A stretch of 64,000 nucleotides of DNA from Wenyingzhuangia fucanilytica (GCF_001697185.1 NZ_CP014224.1:1674001-1738000), one strand, 5' to 3'. Numbered from the stretch's first letter, positions 48,513 to 58,406 are shown. Numbers and translations: made by a program. The notes: generated by a model not told the origin, from the sequence alone.

Positions 48513-49180
48513 GTCAGTTCGAGTGATTCGAGAGGCACGAACGAATTCTATCGAGAACAGTTTCTATAGTACTTCTCGATACACCGTTTGCTTACACTTT
48601 GTTACACCAAACGACTACTCGAAGTGACATGAAAAAAGGCCTAAAGTAAAAAGATAGAAGGATTGGTTGTCGGTGTGCGATTCTCGAGAATCGATTATCG
48701 ATATTCCACTGTGTACTTCTCGATACATCGTTTCCTTTCACTTTGTTACATCAAACGACTACTCTAAGTGACATGAAAAAAAGTCTAAAGTAAAAAGATA
48801 GAAAGATCTTTTAGTAAGAGGTGTTTATAAAGGTGACCCATTTGTCAGTTCGAGTGATTTGAGAGATACGAACGAATAGTATCGAGAACAGTTTCTATAG
48901 TACTTCTCGATACACTGTTTGCTTACACTTTGTTACATTAAACGACTACTCGAAGTGACATAAAAAAAAGTCTAAAGTAAAAAGATAGAAGAATTGGTTG
49001 TCGGTGTGCGATTCTCGAGAATCGATTATCGATATTCCACTGTGTACTTCTCGATACATCGTTTGCTTACACTTTGTTACATCAAACGACTACTCGAACT
49101 GACATGAAAAAAAGTCTAAAGTAGAAAGATAGAAGGATTGGTTGTCGGTGAGCGATTATCGAGAATCTATTATCGATGTT
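48513..49180. repeat. Two tandem ~331-bp repeat units with nested 144-bp-offset subrepeats
   Basis: GTCAGTTCGAGTGA begins at 48513 and again at 48844 (period 331). Inside each unit ACTTCTCGATACA occurs twice (48571 and 48715; 48902 and 49046), 144 bases apart, each followed by CACTTTGTTACA and by CTACTCGAAGTGACAT or a variant. GATTCTCGAGAATCGATTATCGAT separates the copies. The unit has no open frame. The preceding part 48429-48480 has a short gttaatggttaatg run. This fills most of the 828-base gap. Confidence 0.85.
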
Positions 49181-49201
49181 CGTTTAAATATAAAATTCCA
49201 T

Positions 49202-49241
49202 AAAAAAAGCTCTTTATCAAATTGTTAAAGAGCTTTTTTTA
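49202..49241 (-). terminator. Terminator of the TonB receptor gene
   Basis: AAAAAAAGCTCTTTA and TAAAGAGCTTTTTTT form a near-perfect hairpin about 15 bases beyond the minus-strand stop codon. It may work in both directions. Confidence 0.8.
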
Positions 49242-49256
49242 AATTGTGAATACCTA

Positions 49257-52085
49257 TTAAAAAGTATAGTTTACTTTGGCAAAAATACCTCTTGGTAAAA
49301 TTGGCACTACTATAAAATTTTGATCTGGATTATTGGTTACAAATTCTGGAGTAGCTTGGTTAGCATTTCCACCAAAACTATTAGGTCCAAAGAAATTAGC
49401 CAAACCATCAGAATTAAATAAGTTGGTTACATTTACACTCAACTCTAAATTTTTAGTAAAGTTATATCCTGCTCCTAAATCAAAAGTAAAATAGCTTGGC
49501 AATTCAAAACCGTTGGCAATGTTTCCATATCTTTTTCCCATGTACTGTGTATCAAAAAAAGTATAAAAGTTATCTCTTAAATAAGTTGTTTTAAAGTTAA
49601 ACATTAAACTAGGGTTAAATGGTAATGTTTGGTCATCAAACCTAACAATACTATCGTCTGAAGTATCTACTGTTCCCCCTGCATCATAAATTGTCCAATC
49701 ATTAGAGGTTGCATCTTGTATTACTCCATTTAAGTTAAACCTTAAAAAGTCAAAAGGCTGATACATACTCTCTATTTCTGTTCCTAAGGTACGAGAACTA
49801 TTGTACTGTGTAGGTGTGTAAAAAATAGTACCGTTAGTGCCATCAAACTCAAAATTAGTCGTTCCAATATTCTCTAAAATACTGATAAAGTTAGTGGCAG
49901 AAACATAAAAGTTTTTAGCATCGTATTTTACTCCAAACTCATATTGTTGAATATTTTGAACTTCTCCTTTTTTAGGAATTGGCACATTGGTAAAATTGTT
50001 AAAATAATAATCAAATTCTGGAGCTTTGTTTCCTTTAGAATAACGACCAAACAAAACCAAATCGCTATTTACTTTATAATTCAATCCTAAAGAATATGAC
50101 AAGTAATGATAGTTAAAATCAAAAGCATCCACCGTTCCGTTAGGTCTTAACAAACCATTGTCATAATCTGTTTGAGAATCTCCATCAAAACCACCAGCTT
50201 GAGAAAAAGGCTCTGCTCTGTATTTATCTCCTTTATGATAAATATTTTCAAACCTAAGTCCTGCATCTAACTGAAACTGCTCGTTGATATCCCACAAATC
50301 ATTAACAAAAACAGCTGATTGAAATAATGTTGCCTCTGCTTTTTCAAAAATCAAACCTCCATAATTACTTACCCCGTTTTTATCAGACAAAGCTATTACA
50401 GGTTCTCCCGGATTCTCTAAAGTCACCACCATATTTCTAGGATTGTTCTCATATGTAGCAAACACAAAACTACTTTGTGTGTAATGATTGGTGTTAGAAT
50501 ATCCAAAATCTAGCCCAGTATTAAAATTATGATTCTCCCATTTTTTATTCACTACCAATTGATCCATTATTTCAGTGGCTTTGGTATCCTTATACCAGCC
50601 TGCTGCACCTAAAAGAGCATCGTTTGGTAGACTACCATCTATGTAATTAAAAGTACGATCTTTTTCTTCTTCTGCTAAGCTTCCGCTATTATCAACTTGA
50701 GCCAATGTTGCTCCTGTGTTAGCATCTTTAAAAACTACTTTTCCTATAGGAAATCCAGCCCCAGTTATAAAATATGCCAAAGGATTACTTAAGCTTACAA
50801 AAGCATTACTAATGGTTGTTTGCCAATTGGCACTTTTATGAGAAAGCTTGATATTGTTTTTAAGGTTCCAATCGTTTCCTAATTTTTGAGAAAAATCAAA
50901 ACCACCGACAATGTCTTTAGCCAGCACTCCTTGCGATGGATTAAAAGAATTATAGCTAGTACCTGTAGCATTTCTACCATCAGGAATACTTGCGTTGATA
51001 GAAGGTAATAATTGCGAAGTAGTATTAAAATCTTGTCCGTAAACCGCTGTAGGATTGTTCCAGTTTTTAGCCGTTACTCCATTCCATCTGTTGGTTTTAT
51101 CATTTAAATATTTAGCATAGAACTTAAAATAACCACTATCATTTTTCTTAATAATATTCGCCTTTACCTGTCCTCCTTTGCTAAAAGTAAAATCAACATT
51201 TCTGGCACCTTCGTCTTGTCTAAAATGACCTCCAACATTATAAAACCAGTTGTTTCCTAAATCTCCATTTAAAGCCAATTCTACTTTGTGATAAGCGTTA
51301 TTATCCCCTTGAATCCCACTAGTTAATTGTGCTTGACCACCAAAAGATTCCGTTTTATTTAAAGAGATAAAATTATAAATTCCTCCAGGAGCATTCATAG
51401 CAGTAATGGCCGAAGAACCACCACGTATAGCCTCTACTCTTTCTGTAGTTACATCCGAACGGTAAAACAAATCTGGTCCAAAGTATGAATGTTGCATTAA
51501 ACTTACCGGCAAACCATCTTCTTGCAAAGAGGTGTAATACCAACCTAAATCATCTTCTGCAGAAGCAGAAACTCCTCTAGAATATACTTTAGTAAAAACT
51601 TCTCCAGCAGAAGCATCTGTAAAAGTTCCTGGTATATTACGAAGTAAATCTGCAGTACCTCTAGGCACTAATTTAGAAAGTTCATCATTGTTTAATACAC
51701 TCACAGAGGTAGAAGATTCTAATTGTTTTCTTGAATCAAAAGTACCTGTTACAACTACAGTGTTTAAATTTTCATAAGTTTCTACCAATCTAAAAGTTAA
51801 AACATTTGAATGTTTAGTTAGGTTTATTTTTTTTATTTGAGATTGATATCCTAAACTACTTGCTTTAACGGAGTAGGCTTGAGGAGCTAGTTCTTCAAAT
51901 TCAAAACTCCCATATTCATTAGTTAAAACACTTGAATTCAGTCCTTTTATTTCTACAACTGCAGCCGGTATTGGCTGATTGTTCTCGTCTAAAACTTTAC
52001 CCTTAATAATTTGTTGAGCAAAAACTGAATTGACAATTAAGCACAATAAAACCAAGGGACTTCTATTAATAATAGTTTTATTCAT
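49257..52085 (-). CDS. TonB-dependent receptor with carboxypeptidase-like N-terminal domain
   Basis: 942 residues: signal peptide, CarboxypepD_reg-like domain (about 25-105, IIKGKVLDENNQPIPAAVVEIKG), plug (STSVSVLNNDELSKLVPRGTADLLRNIPGTF, ERVEAIRGGSSAITAMNAPGGIYNFIS) and a beta-barrel ending in KVNYTF. No SusD gene accompanies it, so it is not a SusCD pair but a CirA/FecA-like or sugar TonB receptor used by flavobacteria. It faces, across 135 bases, the TMEM220-like and AraC genes. A 11-bp inverted repeat in that gap suggests local control. The metabolic genes 53.8-59.5 kb may supply its substrate logic, but the ligand is unknown. Confidence 0.9.
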   Translation of the reverse strand: MNKTIINRSPLVLLCLIVNSVFAQQIIKGKVLDENNQPIPAAVVEIKGLNSSVLTNEYGSFEFEELAPQAYSVKASSLGYQSQIKKINLTKHSNVLTFRLVETYENLNTVVVTGTFDSRKQLESSTSVSVLNNDELSKLVPRGTADLLRNIPGTFTDASAGEVFTKVYSRGVSASAEDDLGWYYTSLQEDGLPVSLMQHSYFGPDLFYRSDVTTERVEAIRGGSSAITAMNAPGGIYNFISLNKTESFGGQAQLTSGIQGDNNAYHKVELALNGDLGNNWFYNVGGHFRQDEGARNVDFTFSKGGQVKANIIKKNDSGYFKFYAKYLNDKTNRWNGVTAKNWNNPTAVYGQDFNTTSQLLPSINASIPDGRNATGTSYNSFNPSQGVLAKDIVGGFDFSQKLGNDWNLKNNIKLSHKSANWQTTISNAFVSLSNPLAYFITGAGFPIGKVVFKDANTGATLAQVDNSGSLAEEEKDRTFNYIDGSLPNDALLGAAGWYKDTKATEIMDQLVVNKKWENHNFNTGLDFGYSNTNHYTQSSFVFATYENNPRNMVVTLENPGEPVIALSDKNGVSNYGGLIFEKAEATLFQSAVFVNDLWDINEQFQLDAGLRFENIYHKGDKYRAEPFSQAGGFDGDSQTDYDNGLLRPNGTVDAFDFNYHYLSYSLGLNYKVNSDLVLFGRYSKGNKAPEFDYYFNNFTNVPIPKKGEVQNIQQYEFGVKYDAKNFYVSATNFISILENIGTTNFEFDGTNGTIFYTPTQYNSSRTLGTEIESMYQPFDFLRFNLNGVIQDATSNDWTIYDAGGTVDTSDDSIVRFDDQTLPFNPSLMFNFKTTYLRDNFYTFFDTQYMGKRYGNIANGFELPSYFTFDLGAGYNFTKNLELSVNVTNLFNSDGLANFFGPNSFGGNANQATPEFVTNNPDQNFIVVPILPRGIFAKVNYTF

Positions 52086-52146
52086 AAATATTTAAATATT
52101 GAGTTATATATTTGTTAATTATTAAACCGAATGGGTAAAATTATCA

Positions 52147-52199
52147 ATAATAAACAATGATTTTGTTTATTATCTACCATTGAAAAATAATAAACAAAA
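52147..52199. promoter_or_regulatory. Candidate operator between TonB receptor and AraC-type regulator units
   Basis: Perfect 11-bp inverted repeat ATAATAAACAA (52147-52157) and TTGTTTATTAT (52163-52173), with a third copy AATAATAAACAAAA at 52186-52199. It sits in the 135-base divergent region and may be bound by the AraC-family protein encoded downstream (inference). Confidence 0.5.
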
Positions 52200-52220
52200 C
52201 TATATAAACTACCAATAATA

Positions 52221-52601
52221 ATGACACTAAAGACTTCTAAAAAGAATACTTTTATTAACATTTTTTTGTTTTTAACCTTTATTGCTTTTGCATTATTACA
52301 ACTAAATGACCCTGACCCTATTATTTGGTTTTCTATTTATTTAACTATTAGTCTAATTTGCTTGTTGGTTAATTTTATACATATTAGTAACAAAATTATT
52401 ATTGCCTATATTATCATTTTAATCCTATATGCAGGAGCTCATTTTAGCTACTTAATAGATTGGCTACACACCAGTCAAAAAGATGAGATTTTTGGTAAAA
52501 TGGTTTACGAAAAACCTTATCTTGAGGGCTCAAGAGAATTTATTGGTTTGGCCATGGGAATTGCCGGATTGATCTTTACTATGAGCACCAATAAAAAATA
52601 A
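52221..52601 (+). CDS. TMEM220-family-like small membrane protein
   Basis: 126 residues with four predicted membrane helices (about 10-27, 35-55, 60-78, 105-120). LLQLNDPDPIIWFSIY near the first loop and EGSREFIGLAMG before the last helix match the conserved NDPD and E-x-RE motifs of the transmembrane 220 family. The function of this family is not known. It is followed 14 bases later by the AraC regulator gene, so the two are probably co-transcribed. Confidence 0.7.
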   Translation: MTLKTSKKNTFINIFLFLTFIAFALLQLNDPDPIIWFSIYLTISLICLLVNFIHISNKIIIAYIIILILYAGAHFSYLIDWLHTSQKDEIFGKMVYEKPYLEGSREFIGLAMGIAGLIFTMSTNKK

Positions 52602-52615
52602 TTTTATACCCCAAA

Positions 52616-53641
52616 ATGAAATCTGTGATGAAAAATATACAAAACATAGAACCTTTTCAAGCTGCTGAAGGTATTGTATATCATGCAGATACTTGTTTGC
52701 CTTTAGTAGATGCTTCTGAAAGAAAAAAAGTAAAACTAAAATCTTTAGCTAGGCACTCTTATCCTGGAAAACGATTGGATGAAAATACCATAGGCCTAAA
52801 TAGTATTGGGTATTGGGATGCCAACACACCGCAAGATTGGGGCTTAGATTGGCATAGAAATGAAGGTATTGAATTTCATTTTTTAGAATCGGGATTAATG
52901 CCCTATGCACAAGAAAACAAAGAGGTGATTTTAGAACCAAACAACTTAACTATTACTAGACCTTGGGAGGCTCATAAAGTAGGAAACCCCAATATTGGTA
53001 TTGGTAAGTTTTATTGGATTATTATTGATTTAGGAGTCAGAAGACCACATCAAAAATGGACATGGCCAGAGTGGATTCATCTTACCAAACAGGACTTAGA
53101 ACGATTGACTACTTTGTTAAGACACAATGAAAAATCAATCATCAAAACCAATCATTATTTTAAAGAATGTTTTCAGCAAATTGGAAAAGCTATTGATGAA
53201 GATGTGGACAATAACAGTGCTTCTAAAATTAGAATACTCATCAACCAATTATTGCTTTTGTTATTAGAAAGTTTAAACGAAGAGAAAATAGTTTTAAACG
53301 AATCATTAACAGACAGTTCCAGAAGTGTAAGATTCTTTTTAAAAGAATTAGACAACAATGTGTCCGAGAACTGGAGCATTCAATCTATGGCAGATTCTGC
53401 AGGAGTTGGACTTACAAGATTCACCCATCACTGTAAACAAATTACCAACCTTACTCCTATGCAGTATTTAACCTACAAACGCATAGAAAAATCTAAAAAC
53501 TTACTCCTAGAAAACACAGAAATTTCGGTTTCAGAAATTGCCTACACTTGTGGATTTACCACTAGTCAATATTTTGCTACCGTTTTTAAAAAACACGAAA
53601 ATTGTACCCCAAACGAGTATAGATTGTTAAATACTGTTTAA
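52616..53641 (+). CDS. AraC-family transcriptional regulator
   Basis: 341 residues. The N-terminal half is a cupin-like sensor (DWHRNEGIEFHFLESGLMPYAQENKEVILEPNNLTITRPWEAHKVG). The C-terminal 100 residues form an AraC-type double HTH (SIQSMADSAGVGLTRFTHHCKQITNLTPMQYLTYKRIEKSKNLL and VSEIAYTCGFTTSQYFATVFKKHENCTPNEYR). Effector unknown. It is located between the TonB receptor and the MFS/Gfo/Idh cluster and may regulate either or both. An inverted repeat in the divergent promoter is a natural binding site to test. It is not the HTCS that I propose for the galactan genes. Confidence 0.9.
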   Translation: MKSVMKNIQNIEPFQAAEGIVYHADTCLPLVDASERKKVKLKSLARHSYPGKRLDENTIGLNSIGYWDANTPQDWGLDWHRNEGIEFHFLESGLMPYAQENKEVILEPNNLTITRPWEAHKVGNPNIGIGKFYWIIIDLGVRRPHQKWTWPEWIHLTKQDLERLTTLLRHNEKSIIKTNHYFKECFQQIGKAIDEDVDNNSASKIRILINQLLLLLLESLNEEKIVLNESLTDSSRSVRFFLKELDNNVSENWSIQSMADSAGVGLTRFTHHCKQITNLTPMQYLTYKRIEKSKNLLLENTEISVSEIAYTCGFTTSQYFATVFKKHENCTPNEYRLLNTV

Positions 53642-53698
53642 GTATATTTTTCTTCAGTGAAAAATTATAAACATTAACTTATCATCAATTATATATAT

Positions 53699-53718
53699 TT
53701 ATCAAATAATATTGATAA
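53699..53718. promoter_or_regulatory. Inverted repeat upstream of the MFS cluster
   Basis: TTATCAA (53699-53705) and TTGATAA (53712-53718), a 7-bp palindrome with six-base spacer, about 80 bases before the MFS start. It is in very AT-rich sequence, so chance is possible. A LacI- or AraC-type site is conceivable. Confidence 0.3.
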
Positions 53719-53799
53719 TTAATGAATATTATAAAATAATACTTGCTATTTTATGGTATTAGTATTGATTTTTAACTTAATTTATTATAATTACTCACT

Positions 53800-54963
53800 A
53801 TGGACACATTTCATAAAAACAGACTTTTTATTGCTAGTTGTTTAGCGTTGATTACCACAGCAATGACTTTTGCTATTAGAGCAAGACTAGAAACTGTATT
53901 TGGACCTGAGGGTGTAGGTTTAACCTTAGAACAAATAGGTTATGCGTTTACTCCTGCTTTTTTTGGTTTTACATTGGCCATGATTTTTGGAGGTCCTTTG
54001 GTAGATTTATTAGGAATCAAAAAAATTACTTGGATGGCTTTTGTGACTCATGCCATAGGTATTGTTTGGACAATTATGGCAGATTCTATGACCTCTTTGT
54101 TTTTAGCTACCTTATTTATTGGTATAGGAAACGGATTGGTAGAAGCCGCTTTAAACCCATTAGTTGCCTCTATGTATCCTGAGCAAAAAACAAAAATGCT
54201 AAATAGATTTCACGTTTGGTTTCCTGGAGGAATTGTAATTGGTTCTTTAATTGGTTGGCTAACCATGGATGTTCTTGGTTTAAGCTGGCAAGTAATGGTA
54301 ACTACCTTATTTATTCCTTTGGTGATTTATGGAGTATTGTTTTTTGGTCAAAAAATTCCAGTTACAGAGCGTGTTAAACTAGGAATTAGTAATAAAGAAA
54401 TGATTAAAAGTGTTACCAAGCCACTTTTTATTTTTATGGTTTTGTGTATGTTTTTAACTGCTGCATCAGAATTAGGAACTACTCAAAGAATAGAATCATT
54501 ATTAAAAACTTCGGTATCATCTCCTTTATTGGTATTGGCTTTTATTAACGGAATTATGGCTTTAGGAAGATTGTTTGCAGGACAAGTAGTACACAAATTA
54601 AAACCTGCAGGAATGTTACTTTATTCAGCCATTTTTACCCTTGCAGGACTTTGGCTATTAACCATTACAAGCGGAAACATGACTTTTGTGGCTGCTGCGG
54701 TATTTGCCGTTGGTGTAACTTTCTTTTGGCCAACCATGTTAGGATTTGTAGCTGAATATTTACCACAAACAGGAGCCTTAGGTTTATCTATTATGGGAGG
54801 AGCAGGAATGTTCTCTGTATCTTTAGTTCTACCTGTTATGGGAAAACTAATGGATAATGCCAACGCTGTTGAAGCACTTAGAACAATGTCTATTTTACCT
54901 GCAATTTTAATTGTAGCTTTTATAGGATTAAATATTTACATGAAAAAGACGAGTAAAGCATAA
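53800..54963 (+). CDS. MFS transporter, probable sugar or sugar-derivative importer
   Basis: 387 residues with 12 predicted membrane segments. It has the MFS loop 2-3 region (MIFGGPLVDLLGIKKITWMAF) and a second half with RLFAGQVVHKLKPAGMLLYSA, and a conserved acidic pair early in helix 1 (IRARLETVFGPEGVG). It is first in a tightly spaced four-gene unit with Gfo/Idh, cytochrome c dehydrogenase-like and isomerase genes (2-, 20- and 19-base gaps), so its substrate should be processed by them. The family member is not one I can name; substrate unknown. Confidence 0.85.
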   Translation: MDTFHKNRLFIASCLALITTAMTFAIRARLETVFGPEGVGLTLEQIGYAFTPAFFGFTLAMIFGGPLVDLLGIKKITWMAFVTHAIGIVWTIMADSMTSLFLATLFIGIGNGLVEAALNPLVASMYPEQKTKMLNRFHVWFPGGIVIGSLIGWLTMDVLGLSWQVMVTTLFIPLVIYGVLFFGQKIPVTERVKLGISNKEMIKSVTKPLFIFMVLCMFLTAASELGTTQRIESLLKTSVSSPLLVLAFINGIMALGRLFAGQVVHKLKPAGMLLYSAIFTLAGLWLLTITSGNMTFVAAAVFAVGVTFFWPTMLGFVAEYLPQTGALGLSIMGGAGMFSVSLVLPVMGKLMDNANAVEALRTMSILPAILIVAFIGLNIYMKKTSKA

Positions 54964-54965
54964 AC

Positions 54966-56108
54966 ATGAATAGAAAATTAAGAATGGGAATGATTGGTGG
55001 TGGAACCGGATCATTCATTGGTGATGTACACAGAAAAGCAGCTTCCATTGATGGAATGATAGAGTTGGTTTGTGGTGCTTTTAGTAGCACTGCAGAAAAA
55101 TCAATTCAATCTGGGAAAGATTTATTTTTACCAAAAAACAGATGTTACGGAAGTTATGAGGAAATGATTTTAAAAGAAAAAGAACTTCCAGAAGACGAAC
55201 GTATGGATTTTGTATCTATAGTGACACCAAACCATATGCACTTCCCTCCTGCTAAAATGGCTTTAGAAAATGGTTTTCACGTAGTTTGTGATAAACCTAT
55301 GACCTTAACTTTAGAAGAAGCAATAGAATTAGAAAAAATCATAGAAAAATCAGGAAAACTATTTGCCTTAACACATAATTACCCTGGTAGTCCTATGGTT
55401 AAACAAGCCAAAGCCTTAGTTGATAATGGAGATATAGGAACCATTAGAAAAGTAGTAGTACAATATTTACAAGGATGGTTATCTACAGACTTAGAAACTA
55501 CAGGTCAAAAACAAGCTGCTTGGCGAGTAGATCCTAAGCGTTCTGGTATTGGAGGAGCTTTAGGTGATATTGGAACCCATGCAGAAAACTTAGTTGAATA
55601 TATTACAGGTTTAAAAATTACTGAAATCGCTGCCGATTTAGGTAGGTTTGGAAAAGGAAGAGTTTTAGATGATGACGGAAACTTGTTATTACGTTTAGAA
55701 AACGGAGCCAAAGGAACCATGTCTTTTTCTCAAATAGCCTTGGGAGAAGAAAACAACTTAGCCATAAAAGTTTATGGAACTAAAGGAAGTTTAGAGTGGC
55801 AACAAGAAAATCCTAATCAATTAATTACTCATTGGTTAGAGGAACCTGTTAAAATATATACTCCTAACGGAAATAAACTCCACCCTGCTGCTCAAATTTC
55901 TAGAATTCCTGCAGGACATCCAGAAGGATATTTAGAAGCTTTTGCTACTGTATACAAAAACTTTTCGAACCATTTGATAGCTGAATTAAAAGGTGAAAAA
56001 ATAGACAACCCAGATTATCCAACAGCTAAGGATGGAATTAGAGGAATGAAATTTATTTATGCTGCTGTAGAAAGCGACAAAAATAATGCTACTTGGACCA
56101 AAATTTAA
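54966..56108 (+). CDS. Gfo/Idh/MocA family oxidoreductase, NAD(P)-binding
   Basis: 380 residues. Rossmann start LRMGMIGGGTGSFIGDVHRKAA, FVSIVTPNHMHFPPAKMAL, CDKPMTLTLEEAIELE (the EKP-type motif as DKP) and the C-terminal GGALGDIGTHAENLVEYITG with histidine for catalysis. No signal peptide is visible. Together with a TIM-barrel isomerase this type of enzyme oxidises sugars or glycosides at C3 in known pathways. It starts two bases after the MFS stop codon and ends 20 bases before the cytochrome gene start chosen here. Substrate unknown. Confidence 0.9.
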   Translation: MNRKLRMGMIGGGTGSFIGDVHRKAASIDGMIELVCGAFSSTAEKSIQSGKDLFLPKNRCYGSYEEMILKEKELPEDERMDFVSIVTPNHMHFPPAKMALENGFHVVCDKPMTLTLEEAIELEKIIEKSGKLFALTHNYPGSPMVKQAKALVDNGDIGTIRKVVVQYLQGWLSTDLETTGQKQAAWRVDPKRSGIGGALGDIGTHAENLVEYITGLKITEIAADLGRFGKGRVLDDDGNLLLRLENGAKGTMSFSQIALGEENNLAIKVYGTKGSLEWQQENPNQLITHWLEEPVKIYTPNGNKLHPAAQISRIPAGHPEGYLEAFATVYKNFSNHLIAELKGEKIDNPDYPTAKDGIRGMKFIYAAVESDKNNATWTKI

Positions 56109-56128
56109 CAACAAGAAATAAACAACAA

Positions 56129-58387
56129 ATGACCACAATTAAAAACTATCCCCTTTCTATTACTGCACTATCAATTGTAGTATTGTTAGCGAGTTGTAAT
56201 AAAAAGGAAAAAAAATACTTTGACAATAAGTTTACCAAACCAGAAATTATTAGAGAAGCCTCCTCTGAATTTCTTAGCCCAGAGGAAAGCATGAAAACTT
56301 TTCACTTACCAGAGGGGTATAAAATGGAATTGGTGGCTAGTGAACCTATGGTTGACGAACCTGTAACCATTGCCTGGGATGGAAATGGAAGACTGTATGT
56401 TGCTGAAATGAACACCTACATGCAAGATGTAGATGGTACAGGAACCAATAGATCTATCAGTAAAATAAAACAATTGATTGATACTGATGGAGATGGAAAA
56501 ATGGACAAAAGCACTGTGTTTATAGACAGTCTTTTATTACCTAGAATGATTTTGCCTTTAGATAATGGTGAGTTAATTGTTAACGAAACTTACACTTATG
56601 ATTTATGGAAATACACCGATACTGATAACGACGGTGTTGCAGATAAAAAAGAACGTGTTTACTACAATGAAAATCGTAGAGGTGGAAATTTAGAACACCA
56701 ACAAAGCGGGTTGCTTTGGAATTTAGACAACTGGGTTTATACAACCTACAACCCTATACGTTTTAAATTTACCAAAGATAAAGTTCTAGTAGATTCTGTA
56801 ATCAAAATGCCTAGTGGTCAATGGGGATTAACTCAAGATGACATGGGGAATAATTATTACTCAACTGCTGGTGGTGAAAATCCTGGTTATGGTTTCCAAC
56901 ACCCTCCTATTTATGGAGATTATAGTCCAAGAGAAAGGTTAGAACCTGGTTTTATGGAAACTTGGCCTATAGTTGGTACTCCAGATGTACAGGGGGGGCC
57001 TAGAAGAATTAAAAAAGATGGTACTTTAAATCACTTTACAGGAGTTGCCGGACAAACTATTTATAGAGGACATAAATTACCAGAAAACTTATATGGTGAT
57101 TTATTTATTCCTGAACCTGTTGGACGTTTTATTAGAAGAGCCAAAATAGTTAAAAATGAAGATGGATTAAAAGTATTAACAAATCCATATTTTGAAACTG
57201 AATTTATGGCATCTACCGATTTAAACTTTAGACCTGTATGGTCTGAAACTGGGCCTGATGGTACTTTGTATGTGGTAGATATGTATAGAGGAATTATTCA
57301 AGAAAGTAACTGGACTAGAAAAGGAAGTCATATTAGACCTGTAATTGAGCGTAAAGGTTTAGACAAAAACATTGGTAGAGGTAGAATTTATAGAATTGTA
57401 CACGAGGATATTCAACCAGACAAACAGCCAAAATTATTAGATAAAACTTCTAGCGAATTAGTGGAGTACTTAGGACATAAAAATGGCTGGTACAGAAATA
57501 CGGCTCAAAAATTAATCATTTTAAGAGCTGATGAAAAAGTAATTCCTTTGTTAAAAGATATCGCATCTAACAACCAAAGTTTATGGTCTAAATGGTTTGG
57601 TAATGACGATAAAGATTATGCCTTAGAGAGAATTCATGCCTTATGGACTTTAGAAGGTTTAGGAGCTATAGATGAATCTATCATCAAAGAAAAACTTTTA
57701 GATAAAGATGCTAGAGTAAGAATGACAGCAATAAGATTAAGCGAACCTTTCTTAAAAGCTGGTAATACTGAACTTTTAAATGATTTAGAAAACTTAGAAA
57801 CAGATCCTTCTGTAGAAGTTGTAGATCAATTAGCATTGAGTTTACGTTTTAGCCCTAAGGACAAAGCAACGGCTATTTTAAAAACCATTCAAAGAAAATA
57901 CGCAGAAAACAAAGTTATTTCTAGTTCTGCTTACGAAAGTCTTAAGAAAACTGATGAAAGATTATTGGCATTAAAAGAGAGAATTGCTGGTAGAAATAGA
58001 GGTTCTCAAGAGTCTGTTTTAAAAGGTTACGACACTTATAATCAACTATGTGTTACTTGTCATGGTCCTGACTTAAAAGGGGCTCAAAATGAAGATGGTT
58101 CTTTAGTAGCTCCTCCATTAATTGGTAGTAAAAGGGTTAAAGATCACGATAGCAAAGCCATTAGAATTTTATTAAATGGTTTAATTGGTGAAGTTGATGG
58201 TACAGAATACGGAGTGATGATGTCTTTAAAAAGCAATAGTGACAGATGGATTGCTGATGTTTTAAGTTATGTTAGAGCCATGAATGATGAAGATAATGTT
58301 GACTTTAAAACAGTACGAAAAATTAGAGCAAAAGATAAAGACAGAGAAGGTTACTGGACTTTAAAAGAATTGGATAAAATAAAATAA
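56129..58387 (+). CDS. PVC-type heme-binding c-type cytochrome / dehydrogenase-like lipoprotein
   Basis: 752 residues from the ATG at 56129; the frame also has an ATG at 56093 but that would overlap the Gfo/Idh gene and hide the lipoprotein signal (VVLLASC). The N-terminal half is a beta-propeller of the membrane-bound dehydrogenase type (GYKMELVASEPMVDEPVTIAWDGNGRLYVAEM ... DTDGDGKMDKS, a calcium-like loop). Then HEAT-type helices (about 440-640) and a cytochrome c domain with CVTCH (residue 641). It would transfer electrons from a periplasmic sugar oxidation to the respiratory chain. It shares an operon with Gfo/Idh and isomerase genes, suggesting oxidative glycoside processing. Confidence 0.85.
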   Translation: MTTIKNYPLSITALSIVVLLASCNKKEKKYFDNKFTKPEIIREASSEFLSPEESMKTFHLPEGYKMELVASEPMVDEPVTIAWDGNGRLYVAEMNTYMQDVDGTGTNRSISKIKQLIDTDGDGKMDKSTVFIDSLLLPRMILPLDNGELIVNETYTYDLWKYTDTDNDGVADKKERVYYNENRRGGNLEHQQSGLLWNLDNWVYTTYNPIRFKFTKDKVLVDSVIKMPSGQWGLTQDDMGNNYYSTAGGENPGYGFQHPPIYGDYSPRERLEPGFMETWPIVGTPDVQGGPRRIKKDGTLNHFTGVAGQTIYRGHKLPENLYGDLFIPEPVGRFIRRAKIVKNEDGLKVLTNPYFETEFMASTDLNFRPVWSETGPDGTLYVVDMYRGIIQESNWTRKGSHIRPVIERKGLDKNIGRGRIYRIVHEDIQPDKQPKLLDKTSSELVEYLGHKNGWYRNTAQKLIILRADEKVIPLLKDIASNNQSLWSKWFGNDDKDYALERIHALWTLEGLGAIDESIIKEKLLDKDARVRMTAIRLSEPFLKAGNTELLNDLENLETDPSVEVVDQLALSLRFSPKDKATAILKTIQRKYAENKVISSSAYESLKKTDERLLALKERIAGRNRGSQESVLKGYDTYNQLCVTCHGPDLKGAQNEDGSLVAPPLIGSKRVKDHDSKAIRILLNGLIGEVDGTEYGVMMSLKSNSDRWIADVLSYVRAMNDEDNVDFKTVRKIRAKDKDREGYWTLKELDKIK

Positions 58388-58406
58388 AATAAACATAAAA
58401 AAGAAA

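Noticed and set aside
48513-49180. CRISPR array
   Set aside because: The repeats are 331 bp with 144-bp subrepeats, without short regular repeats and unique spacers, and no cas genes are present.
56093-56128. Upstream start codon for the cytochrome c lipoprotein gene
   Set aside because: Would overlap the Gfo/Idh gene and place 12 residues before a good lipoprotein signal; ATG at 56129 is preferred.
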